Assembly: GCA_902764045.1 (NCBI GenBank)
Contig: CACWUI010000115.1
Coordinates: 1 to 8,421 of the forward strand
Direction of reading: 5' to 3'
Origin: an uncultured Lachnospiraceae bacterium
GTDB taxonomy: Bacteria; Bacillota; Clostridia; Lachnospirales; Lachnospiraceae
DNA length: 8,421 nt
The translations under genes were made by a program, and so were the position numbers. Below the pieces are notes generated by a model, which did not search any database, was not told where the DNA came from, and worked only from the letters and a program-made list of their open reading frames with translations. Below are positions 1 to 5,740 of this stretch, piece after piece; positions within the stretch are counted from its first letter, which is position 1; every line of letters begins with the position of its first letter.

Positions 1-1
1 G

Positions 2-742
2 GTCAGCCAGAAAGTGATCAATCTCGGGGAACATTGGGATGAAAACAGTCTGCGTGAGCATGGTGATGAGATCATCAGTGTTACCCGGTTAAATAAGTCA
101 TTATTGTCAGGGGCAGCATATTATAACAATGCCCTGGGGATCATCTGCAACAGTACATATGAATTTGCAAACCGTATTTTAAACAGACAGATGATAGAAG
201 ACGAAGCAGAGGATCTTTGTGAAAAATTGTTTGCGCATCGCGGCAAAAGCATAGGGAAGCAGGATATACGCCAGCTTTCCGTAATGACGATGAACGGATA
301 TATGACTCTGACAGATACGCTTGAAAACTATTCGGATATCTTTGTACTTAACGACAGCTTTTTTGCCGCATCGGATGTTCTCATTAATAGTATTTCGAAA
401 AAGGCTCTGGAATACGGGTGTTGTATCAAGCTTTCCCCCTGTCTGTTATTCGGGCAGTTTGTCAGGGAGCATCTGTTGATAGATGATATCAGTACAGCTC
501 TGGTCACAGCCGGTCCCCTTACGCAGATGGAGATTCACGGGGGTGTGGTAAAGGAACTTTCTGCTTTTTATGATAAAGAGCAGGTCCGGCTGTATGACAG
601 TATTTTTAAATCTAATGAATCATTAATGAAAAAAACCGTAGATACGTCCCGGGAGATGCTTGCAGAAGCAAAACGCGTTCACGATGAGATGGAAAAGTAT
701 TATATTGATGCCATGGATCATGAGGCGAAGAGATCAGACTGA
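2..742 (+). CDS. PRK06851-like tandem P-loop ATPase, C-terminal part (5' end outside window)
   Basis: The reading frame is already open at base 2, so the GTG at 14 is probably an internal valine and the true start lies left of the window. From memory of the PRK06851 family (about 360 residues, two P-loop halves, function unknown), three stretches match: the INLGEHWDE linker that follows the first NTPase half, the start of the second half (MNGYMTLTDTLENYSDIFVL, 93-112, counting the GTG as 1), and the C-terminal helix with KRVHDEMEKYYIDAMD (220-235). The second half should carry a Walker A of the GEPGTGKST kind, but here that place reads LNDSFFAASD (112-121), with no Gly-Lys-Ser/Thr. This half therefore probably cannot bind ATP normally, and any activity would rest on the first half, which is not visible. 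The gene ends in TGA at 740-742, with no clear terminator before the repeat at 766. Family assignment is fairly confident; the function is unknown. Confidence 0.65.
   Translation, partial: VSQKVINLGEHWDENSLREHGDEIISVTRLNKSLLSGAAYYNNALGIICNSTYEFANRILNRQMIEDEAEDLCEKLFAHRGKSIGKQDIRQLSVMTMNGYMTLTDTLENYSDIFVLNDSFFAASDVLINSISKKALEYGCCIKLSPCLLFGQFVREHLLIDDISTALVTAGPLTQMEIHGGVVKELSAFYDKEQVRLYDSIFKSNESLMKKTVDTSREMLAEAKRVHDEMEKYYIDAMDHEAKRSD
344..379 (+). other. Degenerate Walker A site in second P-loop half
   Basis: These codons give VLNDSFFAASDV, at the position where PRK06851-family proteins, as I remember them, have a GxPGTGKST-type loop after a short beta strand. The glycines and the lysine are gone, but the flanking strand (DIFVL) and helix (LINSISKKALEYG) remain. 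Alignment is by eye only. Confidence 0.5.
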
Positions 743-765
743 GGAATGCGGGGATGAGTTAGTGG

Positions 766-799
766 GTGAAGACAGGGGGACGGTTCTTTCGTCTTTTAC
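766..799. repeat. REP-like hairpin of a RAYT element
   Basis: The imperfect palindrome pairs GTGAAGAC (766-773) with GTCTTTTAC (791-799) around the GC-rich core AGGGGGACGGTTCTTTC. This core closely resembles the GGGGGACGGTTCTTTTGTC element seen many times in clostridial genomes beside REP-associated tyrosine transposases. It abuts and overlaps the stop codon (796-798) of the transposase remnant on the minus strand, as expected for such a unit. There is only one copy in the window. Confidence 0.6.
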
Positions 800-1100
800 T
801 TTTTCCCGATACGTTCGATCACTGTCTTACTGATACCCGTGATCCGTGATAGCTGCCTGATAGATACTCCATTGCTTAACGCTGCTAAAACTGCACTGTC
901 CCTCCTTTTAACTTCCCATCCCCCAATTTCCTGAACCGTGTCACATTTACAAACGATCTTCAATCTCTCAATTGCTTCACGGTCGGTTAACCGCACCATG
1001 CCTGTATCCTCCAAATGTGTTCCTTCAGGAGTAAATGAACATACTTTATCTTTTAATATAACTTCAATAGGTGTAAAATAAAAATAGATACTTCTTCATA
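797..1100 (-). pseudogene. C-terminal remnant of a REP-associated tyrosine transposase (RAYT)
   Basis: The minus strand carries the tail of a RAYT (IS200-like Y1 transposase family). RLTDREAIERLKIVCKC is followed by a linker and then a C-terminal helix-turn-helix, SIRQLSRITGISKTVIERI, which matches the RQ(I/L)(S/A)RLTGIS tail of that family. The stop (TAA) is at 798-796. The frame stays open upstream to a TGA near 1097-1095, and its codons (VCSFTPEGTHLEDTGM) look like the acidic stretch that precedes RLTDEEA in these proteins. The catalytic part, with HUH and Tyr, is absent, so this is a 3' fragment cut off just before the surface-protein gene. A GGAGG at 1012-1008 lies 8 bases before ATG 999, so a 67-residue HTH peptide could still be made; the TTG at 1014 is a less likely start. 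It could instead be a stand-alone small HTH protein, but the adjoining REP-like hairpin favours a transposase remnant. Confidence 0.6.
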
Positions 1101-1133
1101 AGATTAGTTACATATTAACTTGATAGGAAATAT

Positions 1134-1138
1134 GGAGG
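1134..1138 (+). promoter_or_regulatory. Ribosome binding site of the surface-protein gene
   Basis: GGAGG lies 7 bases before ATG 1146, which fixes the start at the residue that opens a good signal peptide. I see no convincing promoter in the AT-rich 1020-1130 stretch. Confidence 0.8.
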
Positions 1139-1145
1139 CAACATT

Positions 1146-3923
1146 ATGAAATACAGAAGGAAAGGTTTAGCGCGCAGGATCACTCTGGCAGCAGGCGCGG
1201 CGCTTATGAGCGGTACGCTGTTGTTTGGCAGCAGTTATACAATTACGATGGCGCAGGAGACAGACTCTCAGGCTCTTGATGAAAATACAGCAGGAGATAC
1301 CGGTACGACCTCTGGAGATACCGGTACTTTTCAGGGCGATACTGATACTTCTTCAGAAGATGTCGATGCCCCTTCGGGAGATGACGGTGCTTCTACAGAA
1401 GACCTCAATGCTCCTTTGGGAGACACAGGTGCTTTAAGCGAAAAAACGAAGGCTTCAAATGCACTTATGAGCGCACCGGCGGATGATAAAATAGAGATCT
1501 CCGACTGGGCAACACTTCAAAAATATTTTAATACCGGCAGCAGCGATGATTATGTGCTTACTGCAGACCTGCATCAGGGTCCGAATGATTCCTCCCTGCA
1601 TCTGAACACCCCGGCACAGCACAGCGAGAGGAAAAACCGCTATTTCATACTGGACCTGAACGGTCATACCATTCAGGGCTCGGGTGGCGGCGCAGTCATT
1701 AAGATAGACGCAGGCAACAGACTGAGCATCAGAGATTACAGTGACAAACAAACAGGTAAGATAACCGGCGGCGCTGATCTGATCGCCGGCGGCATCTTAA
1801 ACGACGGAGATCTTGTAGTGGAAAATATTACCATAACAGGCAACAGATCTCTGACAGGAGGTGGCGGCATAACCAACAATTCCGAAACAACGCTGCGTAA
1901 CGTAAAGATAACAGGCAATGAAGCCGGCGCCGGCGGCGGCGTGTATAACGGAAGTAAGGGCGCCGTGTTAAATATCAATGACGGCATCATATCTGGCAAC
2001 ACCGTATTTGAGGCGGGCGGTGGCATAGTTGCCCGGGCAGGTTCACAGATCACTATATCGGGAAATGTGAATGTAACGGGTAATACTACCTCTAAGGGAA
2101 AGGAAAGTAATGTCTTCCTGGGAGACGGTGTTGTGATAAACGACAGCGGTATCGGAAGTGAAGCCAGGTTAGGGATAGCAACAGAAAAAAGCCCCTCATC
2201 CCAAACGATCCCCATAACGGGAGTGCTCCACACAAAGGAACATGCAAACGCCTTTTTCAGTGAAATTCCGGGAGCAAAGATAGAGGTAAATGAATCAAAT
2301 GTTGCGGTACTTTACACAGACAGCAGATTCAGATACAAAGATACAGACGGTACCCTCAAGGATTCCTACAACACCATATTTATGGATTCTGGAACCACAC
2401 AGTTTGAAAATAACAAATGGTACGGCGTGAACTCTGATGTGACGGTAAACGACCGCATAAAGGTAAACGGCAACGTAAATCTTATCCTGGGAGACGGTGC
2501 GGTTCTGAATGCCGCAAATGGCATAACCGTGGAGGCGGGCAGCAGCCTTACCATCTGGGGACAGCAGGAGGAAACGGGAAAACTCATATCAAAGGCACAG
2601 GAGGAAGGCCGTACCGGCATAGGTTCGGGGTCGCGATATGCTGCACCCGGAGACATAACCATAAACGGCGGAAACATAGAAGCTGCAGGTTCAAGATACG
2701 CAGCCGGTATAGGAAGCGCAGCCAAGGCATGTTCCCGGATAACCATTAACGGTGGTAATGTCAGGGTAACGGGCGGTGAAAGCGGCGCTGGCATAGGCAA
2801 CGGATCAAATGCAGATGCAGGCGGAGTGATAAGCATCACGGGCGGAACCGTGTCAGCGACCGGAGGTTATGACGGTGCCGGCATCGGAAGCGGTCTGCAG
2901 AATCCCACAAGAAAGGATCCCCCCGAGATTATCATCAGCGGCGGAAATGTTACTGCCAAGGGAGGGGTATTTGGCGCCGGCATCGGCGGCGGATTCAACG
3001 CAAACGGCGGCAAGGTGACCATTTCAGGCGGCGTTGTGAATACCACCGGCGGAGCAGGATCCGACTTCTTTAAATACTACGGCGGCGGAGCCGGTATAGG
3101 CGGCGGTGCCATGGGTAACGGAGGAAATGTCAGAATAACAGAAGGTCATGTAAACGCCATAGGAGCCGGTGGCGGCAAAGGTATCGGCCAGGGCGGAAGA
3201 GATGTGGACGCCTCCCACTGGAGAAACCATACAGAAGGCGGAGTGACCACCTTCAGCTACAGAAACTACTGGGACAATACTGATGATGTTGAGATAGAGA
3301 TCTACGCAAACAGCTACGGCGGAAAGCTTTTCTTTGAAAATAGCTCTTTCAAAGACAGAAATACCGGTGAGTGGTTTGCCTGGGGAGAGCAGGATATAAA
3401 CACAATGGGCGGCAGGACCCTTATTCCCGGCCCCCAGCACGCGATATATGTAGAACAGAAAGGTGGCGGCGGAAAGGTGGAAGTGAGCCGCACCAGCGCA
3501 GATCCGGGGGAGACGGTATATGTATATACCACACCCAAAAGCTACGGCTGGCAGGCAAAGGTTACTTACGACGCAAAATCTGTGCCGGTTGTGGACTGGT
3601 ACGACAATAATAAAGGTACATATGCATTTAAAATGCCAAAAGCTGATGTAACGGTATACGTGGAGTGGATATTTGACGATTCTCCACAGGGTGAAGAAGA
3701 CGGCAATGATAAAGACAACACTGCGGGTACAGACGCATCAGGAAAAATCCCTGCGCAGCAGTCACCGGCGGCAGCATCATACTCATCAGCAGCTTTGGTT
3801 TCTGCCAATACCGGTGATAGTGATATGACATTTACCTACGTGATCATGGCCGCAGGAGCAGTGACGGGGATCACGGTAGCAGGAATGCTGATGCGTCGCA
3901 AGAAAAACAACACACAGAATTAA
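1146..3923 (+). CDS. Large secreted, cell-surface beta-helix repeat protein with C-terminal anchor
   Basis: This 925-residue protein is probably an adhesin or glycan-binding surface protein; the ligand is unknown. Residues 1-36 form a signal peptide: basic KYRRKGLARR, a hydrophobic core at 13-29, likely cleavage after TMA. Residues 50-100 are a low-complexity, acidic Asp/Thr/Ser/Gly spacer. Residues 116-204 form an opening module (WATLQKYF, LDLNGHTI, GKITGG) typical of Gram-positive beta-helix surface proteins. Residues 205-315 contain Pmp-like turns (GGGITNN, NVKITGNEAGAGGGVYN, GGGI). Residues 502-693 contain six copies of an ITINGGxVxxxGGxxGAGIGxG repeat. Residues 765-841 resemble an InlB-B/bacterial-repeat module (GGKVEVS, DPGETVYVYTTP, GTYAFKMPKADVTVYVEW). 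The tail is SANTGD (886-891), a hydrophobic span at about 897-916, then RRKK. This has the layout of a sortase signal but not the LPxTG sequence. A strong GGAGG supports the start. The gene stands alone, flanked by mobile-element traces. No catalytic domain is visible. Confidence 0.9.
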   Translation: MKYRRKGLARRITLAAGAALMSGTLLFGSSYTITMAQETDSQALDENTAGDTGTTSGDTGTFQGDTDTSSEDVDAPSGDDGASTEDLNAPLGDTGALSEKTKASNALMSAPADDKIEISDWATLQKYFNTGSSDDYVLTADLHQGPNDSSLHLNTPAQHSERKNRYFILDLNGHTIQGSGGGAVIKIDAGNRLSIRDYSDKQTGKITGGADLIAGGILNDGDLVVENITITGNRSLTGGGGITNNSETTLRNVKITGNEAGAGGGVYNGSKGAVLNINDGIISGNTVFEAGGGIVARAGSQITISGNVNVTGNTTSKGKESNVFLGDGVVINDSGIGSEARLGIATEKSPSSQTIPITGVLHTKEHANAFFSEIPGAKIEVNESNVAVLYTDSRFRYKDTDGTLKDSYNTIFMDSGTTQFENNKWYGVNSDVTVNDRIKVNGNVNLILGDGAVLNAANGITVEAGSSLTIWGQQEETGKLISKAQEEGRTGIGSGSRYAAPGDITINGGNIEAAGSRYAAGIGSAAKACSRITINGGNVRVTGGESGAGIGNGSNADAGGVISITGGTVSATGGYDGAGIGSGLQNPTRKDPPEIIISGGNVTAKGGVFGAGIGGGFNANGGKVTISGGVVNTTGGAGSDFFKYYGGGAGIGGGAMGNGGNVRITEGHVNAIGAGGGKGIGQGGRDVDASHWRNHTEGGVTTFSYRNYWDNTDDVEIEIYANSYGGKLFFENSSFKDRNTGEWFAWGEQDINTMGGRTLIPGPQHAIYVEQKGGGGKVEVSRTSADPGETVYVYTTPKSYGWQAKVTYDAKSVPVVDWYDNNKGTYAFKMPKADVTVYVEWIFDDSPQGEEDGNDKDNTAGTDASGKIPAQQSPAAASYSSAALVSANTGDSDMTFTYVIMAAGAVTGITVAGMLMRRKKNNTQN
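1293..1440 (+). repeat. Low-complexity Asp/Thr/Ser/Gly spacer repeats in the surface protein
   Basis: Residues 50-98 are imperfect repeats of a GDTGTxS/GDxGAxxED type, such as GDTGTTSGDTGTFQGDTDTSSED followed by APSGDDGASTED and APLGDTGALSE. Such acidic spacers often hold the functional domain away from the wall. At the DNA level the gatac/ggagata words recur, so copy number may vary between strains. Confidence 0.7.
1758..2090 (+). repeat. Pmp-like beta-helix turns in the surface protein
   Basis: Residues 205-315 contain successive rungs of the form (x)ITGNxxxxGGG(I/V)xN: ENITITGNRSLTGGGGITNN, NVKITGNEAGAGGGVYN, IISGNTVFEAGGGI. They resemble the GGAI/FxxN repeats of polymorphic outer-membrane-type beta helices, though the rest of the protein is clearly Gram-positive in layout. 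Confidence 0.65.
2649..3224 (+). repeat. Six ITINGGxV...GAGIGxG repeats in the surface protein
   Basis: Residues 502-693 hold six rungs of about 28-38 residues, starting near 502, 531, 561, 595, 623 and 661. Each has a strand (DITINGG, RITINGG, VISITGG, IIISGG, KVTISGG, NVRITEG), a short strand ending in GG or AG, and a glycine turn (AGIGS, GAGIGN, GAGIGS, GAGIGG, GAGIGG, GKGIGQ). The fifth is enlarged by SDFFKYYGG. The DNA copies are diverged, so the array is old rather than freshly duplicated. Confidence 0.85.
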
Positions 3924-4033
3924 GGCCGATGTAAAGAAGGGAATTACCATAAAAAAGCAGTAAGTTATGCGATGAGTTTTTAGATAGAGCATTAGAGTAT
4001 TATAAAAAAAGAGCAAAAAAAATGAACGTTTTG

Positions 4034-4052
4034 CCGCCCTTTGCAAGGGCGG
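4034..4052. terminator. GC-rich hairpin downstream of the surface-protein gene
   Basis: CCGCCCTT and AAGGGCGG form a perfect 8-bp stem with a TGC loop. A smaller GAGG/CCTC hairpin (4052-4064) follows on the plus strand, then T-rich sequence (GTTTCTGTATTTTTG), so it could end transcription of the surface-protein gene 110 bases upstream. No U-run follows either stem directly, so a role in the adjoining repeat cluster is equally possible. Confidence 0.35.
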
Positions 4053-4080
4053 AGGTACTTCCTCTGATTGTTTCTGTATT

Positions 4081-4101
4081 TTTGTATGCCGTTTGTATGC
4101 C
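4081..4101. repeat. Tandem direct repeat TTTGTATGCC
   Basis: TTTGTATGCC occurs at 4081-4090 and again at 4092-4101, an 11-base period, followed by a looser copy, TTTTGATATGC (4103-4113). Short tandem direct repeats of this kind serve as arm-type binding sites for tyrosine recombinases of Tn916/phage type near element ends. No integrase gene is present here, so the role is inferred. Confidence 0.45.
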
Positions 4102-4162
4102 ATTTTGATATGCTCTTATGTGTCCTTATAAATCCACATGTGTTAAAATTCAGTAGTAAAAC

Positions 4163-4204
4163 GGTTTTGAGGGCTTACACAAATCCGTATAAGCCCTCAA
4201 AACC
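4163..4204. repeat. Perfect 15-bp inverted repeat with 12-base loop
   Basis: GGTTTTGAGGGCTTA (4163-4177) is exactly complementary to TAAGCCCTCAAAACC (4190-4204), with loop CACAAATCCGTA. There is no T-run after it on the plus strand and only TTTT on the minus strand, so it is a poor textbook terminator. It may be a recombination or attachment site, a protein-binding palindrome, or a weak bidirectional terminator. Confidence 0.6.
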
Positions 4205-4261
4205 AAGTAGTATAATAATGAAATCTCCGACACTATAATACAAAAAACTGTTACCTATTAA

Positions 4262-5251
4262 AAGCACCAAAAAAATATTTTTTTATGGTATCAAGAGCAG
4301 TTTCTGTATGATAATGCCAGACAGGTAAGAGAAGAGATCTACGGCAAAGACGTATTTATCCGCGGACTTATCGAATTTACCGATCATTGCAGAAATGACT
4401 GTACCTATTGCGGGATCAGGGCGTCAAATAAAAATGCGGAAAGATATCGTCTGACTGAGGAAGAGATAATGGAGTGCGTGAAGCTTGGGCATGAGCTTGG
4501 GTTCCGCACCTTTGTCCTTCAGGGCGGGGAGGATATGTATTTTACCGATGATATGATGTGTGAGATCATTTCCTCAATAAAAACGGAATGTCCGGACAGC
4601 GCCGTTACCCTTTCCGTGGGTGAAAGAAGCAGGGAGACATATCAGAGATATTTTGATGCGGGGGCGGACAGGTTTCTGCTGCGGCATGAGACCATAACCC
4701 CGGAGCATTATTCATTTTTACATGAAGGTAAGATGAGCATTGACACCAGACTGCACTGCCTGAAAAATCTGAAAGAGATAGGATTTCAGACGGGGTGCGG
4801 CATGATGATAGGTTCTCCCGGTCAGACGGTGGAGCATCTTGTAAATGACCTGCTTTTTATAAAGGATTTTAAACCGCACATGGCAGGCATGGGGCCGTTC
4901 ATCCCTCATAAAGATACGCCTTTTAAGGACAAGTCTGCCGGAAGCCTGGAGGATACACTGCATATGCTATCCGTCGTCCGGCTTATGCTGCCTGAGATCC
5001 TGCTTCCCGCCACTACGGCCCTCGGCACCATTGTTCCCACCGGTCGTGAAATGGGGATCCTTGCCGGGGCAAATGTGGTCATGCCGAATCTCTCACCCGT
5101 AAGTGTCAGGGAAAAATACAAGCTTTATGACGGAAAGATAAGCACCGGGGAAGAGGCAGCCGAGTGCCTGGAGGGACTTGCAAAAAGGATAGAGAGTATA
5201 GACTATAAGATCTCTTTCGTCCGGGGAGATCACAGATCCGTAAAAATTTAA
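4262..5251 (+). CDS. hydE: [FeFe]-hydrogenase maturase HydE, 5'-truncated
   Basis: HydE is a radical SAM enzyme that helps build the diiron subcluster of the [FeFe]-hydrogenase H-cluster. Matches to the family run from LYDNARQVREEIYG (codons from 4304) to the stop. They include IRGLIEFTDHC and the CxxxCxxC iron-sulfur motif CRNDCTYC (Cys codons at 4388, 4400 and 4409), then QGGEDMYF, LLRHET, GMMIGSPGQT, GMGPFIPHKDTPF, TTALGTIVPTGRE and GANVVMPNLSP. The C terminus looks complete. Compared with the ~350-residue T. maritima protein, about 35-40 N-terminal residues are missing. The frame is open back to a TAA at 4259-4261, but 4262-4468 has no in-frame ATG, GTG or TTG. ATG 4285 and ATG 4309 are out of frame and stop quickly. 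ATG 4469 has a GAGG at 8 bases, but starting there would remove the cluster cysteines. The gene is therefore most likely broken by a deletion or insertion near 4290, or by an assembly join. No hydF, hydG or hydrogenase gene is in the window. Confidence 0.9.
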   Translation, partial: KHQKNIFLWYQEQFLYDNARQVREEIYGKDVFIRGLIEFTDHCRNDCTYCGIRASNKNAERYRLTEEEIMECVKLGHELGFRTFVLQGGEDMYFTDDMMCEIISSIKTECPDSAVTLSVGERSRETYQRYFDAGADRFLLRHETITPEHYSFLHEGKMSIDTRLHCLKNLKEIGFQTGCGMMIGSPGQTVEHLVNDLLFIKDFKPHMAGMGPFIPHKDTPFKDKSAGSLEDTLHMLSVVRLMLPEILLPATTALGTIVPTGREMGILAGANVVMPNLSPVSVREKYKLYDGKISTGEEAAECLEGLAKRIESIDYKISFVRGDHRSVKI

Positions 5252-5267
5252 AAGTTAATTATAATTA

Positions 5268-5298
5268 TTGAGACGTCTTTTAAAAATCGTGTTAAAAT
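5268..5298 (+). promoter_or_regulatory. Promoter for the SPFH/YdjI-like gene
   Basis: TTGAGA (5268-5273) and TAAAAT (5293-5298) are spaced by 19 bases, and a TG at 5290-5291 makes an extended -10 (TGTTAAAAT). The spacer starts with the end of an 8-base palindrome, AGACGTCT (5271-5278), that overlaps the -35. A short inverted repeat, ATAGGG/CCCTAT (5299-5304/5310-5315), covers the likely transcription start. Either could be an operator. Confidence 0.5.
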
Positions 5299-5340
5299 AT
5301 AGGGGCGAACCCTATTAAGGTATGTGTTTTATTAAAATAC

Positions 5341-5346
5341 AGGAGG
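5341..5346 (+). promoter_or_regulatory. Ribosome binding site of the SPFH/YdjI-like gene
   Basis: A perfect AGGAGG lies 8 bases before ATG 5355 and fixes the start. Confidence 0.85.
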
Positions 5347-5354
5347 AATAAGAC

Positions 5355-5735
5355 ATGGGATTGATTAAAGCTTTAGCAGGCTCCGTTGGCGGGGTTTTGG
5401 CAGATCAGTGGAAGGAGTTTTTCTATTGTGAATCACTCAGCACCGATGTACTGGTGGCAAAGGGACAGAAAAGGACCTCCAGACGTTCATCCAATACAAA
5501 GGGAGATGAGAACATCATCACCACCGGTTCCGTTATTTCCGTAAACGACGGACAGTGCGTGATCCTTGTTGATCAGGGAAAGGTTGCGGAGATATGTGCC
5601 GAGCCCGGTGATTTTACTTACGATGCTTCTACCGAGCCTTCTATTTTCTGCGGAAGTCTTGGACAGGGAATTAAAGAAACATTTAAGAAGATCGGAAGAC
5701 GTTTCACCTTTGGTGGTGACACGGCCCATGATCAG
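5355..5735 (+). CDS. SPFH/YdjI-like (virion core protein-like) protein, N-terminal fragment
   Basis: The first ~125 residues match the start of the SPFH-domain, YdjI-like family, often named 'virion core protein (lumpy skin disease virus)-like' in Firmicutes. The matches are MGLIKALAGSVGGVLADQWKEFF, VLVAKGQKR, SSNTKG, NIITTGSVISVNDGQC, CAEPGDFTYDASTEPSIF and GIKETFKKIGRRFTFGGDT. Full-length members are roughly 300-400 residues, with the band-7/SPFH fold and usually a C-terminal zinc ribbon, and are linked to membrane or envelope stress; their exact role is uncertain. Family resemblance stops after GGDTAHDQ (about 5735). The frame stays open to 6302, but that tail is only the reverse complement of the kinase gene on the other strand and is Asp/Val/Gly-rich nonsense. 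The gene thus has a good promoter, ribosome binding site and start but no proper 3' half. It was cut by a rearrangement or a contig join. Confidence 0.8.
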
Positions 5736-5740
5736 GACAT
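5712..5740. other. Junction where two convergent genes are both truncated
   Basis: On the plus strand 5712-5735 still reads GGDTAHDQ, fitting the SPFH/YdjI-like family. On the minus strand the same bases still read VLIMGRV, fitting the ROK kinase. Outside this overlap each strand fits only one family, and both proteins lose their C-terminal parts. GC content and codon choice change here, with AT-richer DNA on the left and GC-richer on the right. This is the pattern of a joint at microhomology, either a genomic deletion/recombination or a chimeric assembly. Confidence 0.75.

Larger units (their letters stand above)
3924..4261. other. Gene-free, AT-rich interval with inverted and direct repeats
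   Basis: No gene with coding character is visible in these 338 bases on either strand. The first part (3924-4033) is AT-rich with A-runs. It is followed by a GC-rich hairpin (4034-4052), a tandem direct repeat (4081-4101) and a long perfect inverted repeat (4163-4204). Two TATAAT-like words (4211-4216 and 4234-4239) lack good -35 partners. The interval separates an intact gene from a 5'-truncated hydE and may be the residue or border of an inserted element. Confidence 0.6.

Noticed and set aside
2649..3224. Regularly spaced repeats as a possible CRISPR array
   Set aside because: The units vary in length and sequence at DNA level, stay in frame, and encode beta-helix rungs.
1455..3538. Minus-strand frames opposite the surface-protein gene
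   Set aside because: They are Pro/Leu-rich mirror images of the Gly-rich repeats on the coding strand.
3786..4103. Minus-strand frame of 105 codons
   Set aside because: It runs through the GC-rich hairpin, the A/T runs and the antisense of the surface-protein tail. There is no ribosome binding site and it does not look like a protein.
3953..4110. Plus-strand open stretch DEFLDRALEYYKKRAKK followed by hairpin-derived residues
   Set aside because: It has no start codon or ribosome binding site, depends on A-runs, and reads straight through the inverted repeat and direct repeats.
4469..5251. HydE starting at ATG 4469
   Set aside because: HydE homology including the CxxxCxxC motif continues upstream in the same frame, so a start here would remove the iron-sulfur site.
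5487..5717. Kinase frame running on to a stop at 5487
   Set aside because: After HVLIMGRV the residues are antisense of the well-conserved SPFH/YdjI-like coding sequence, so this tail is accidental.
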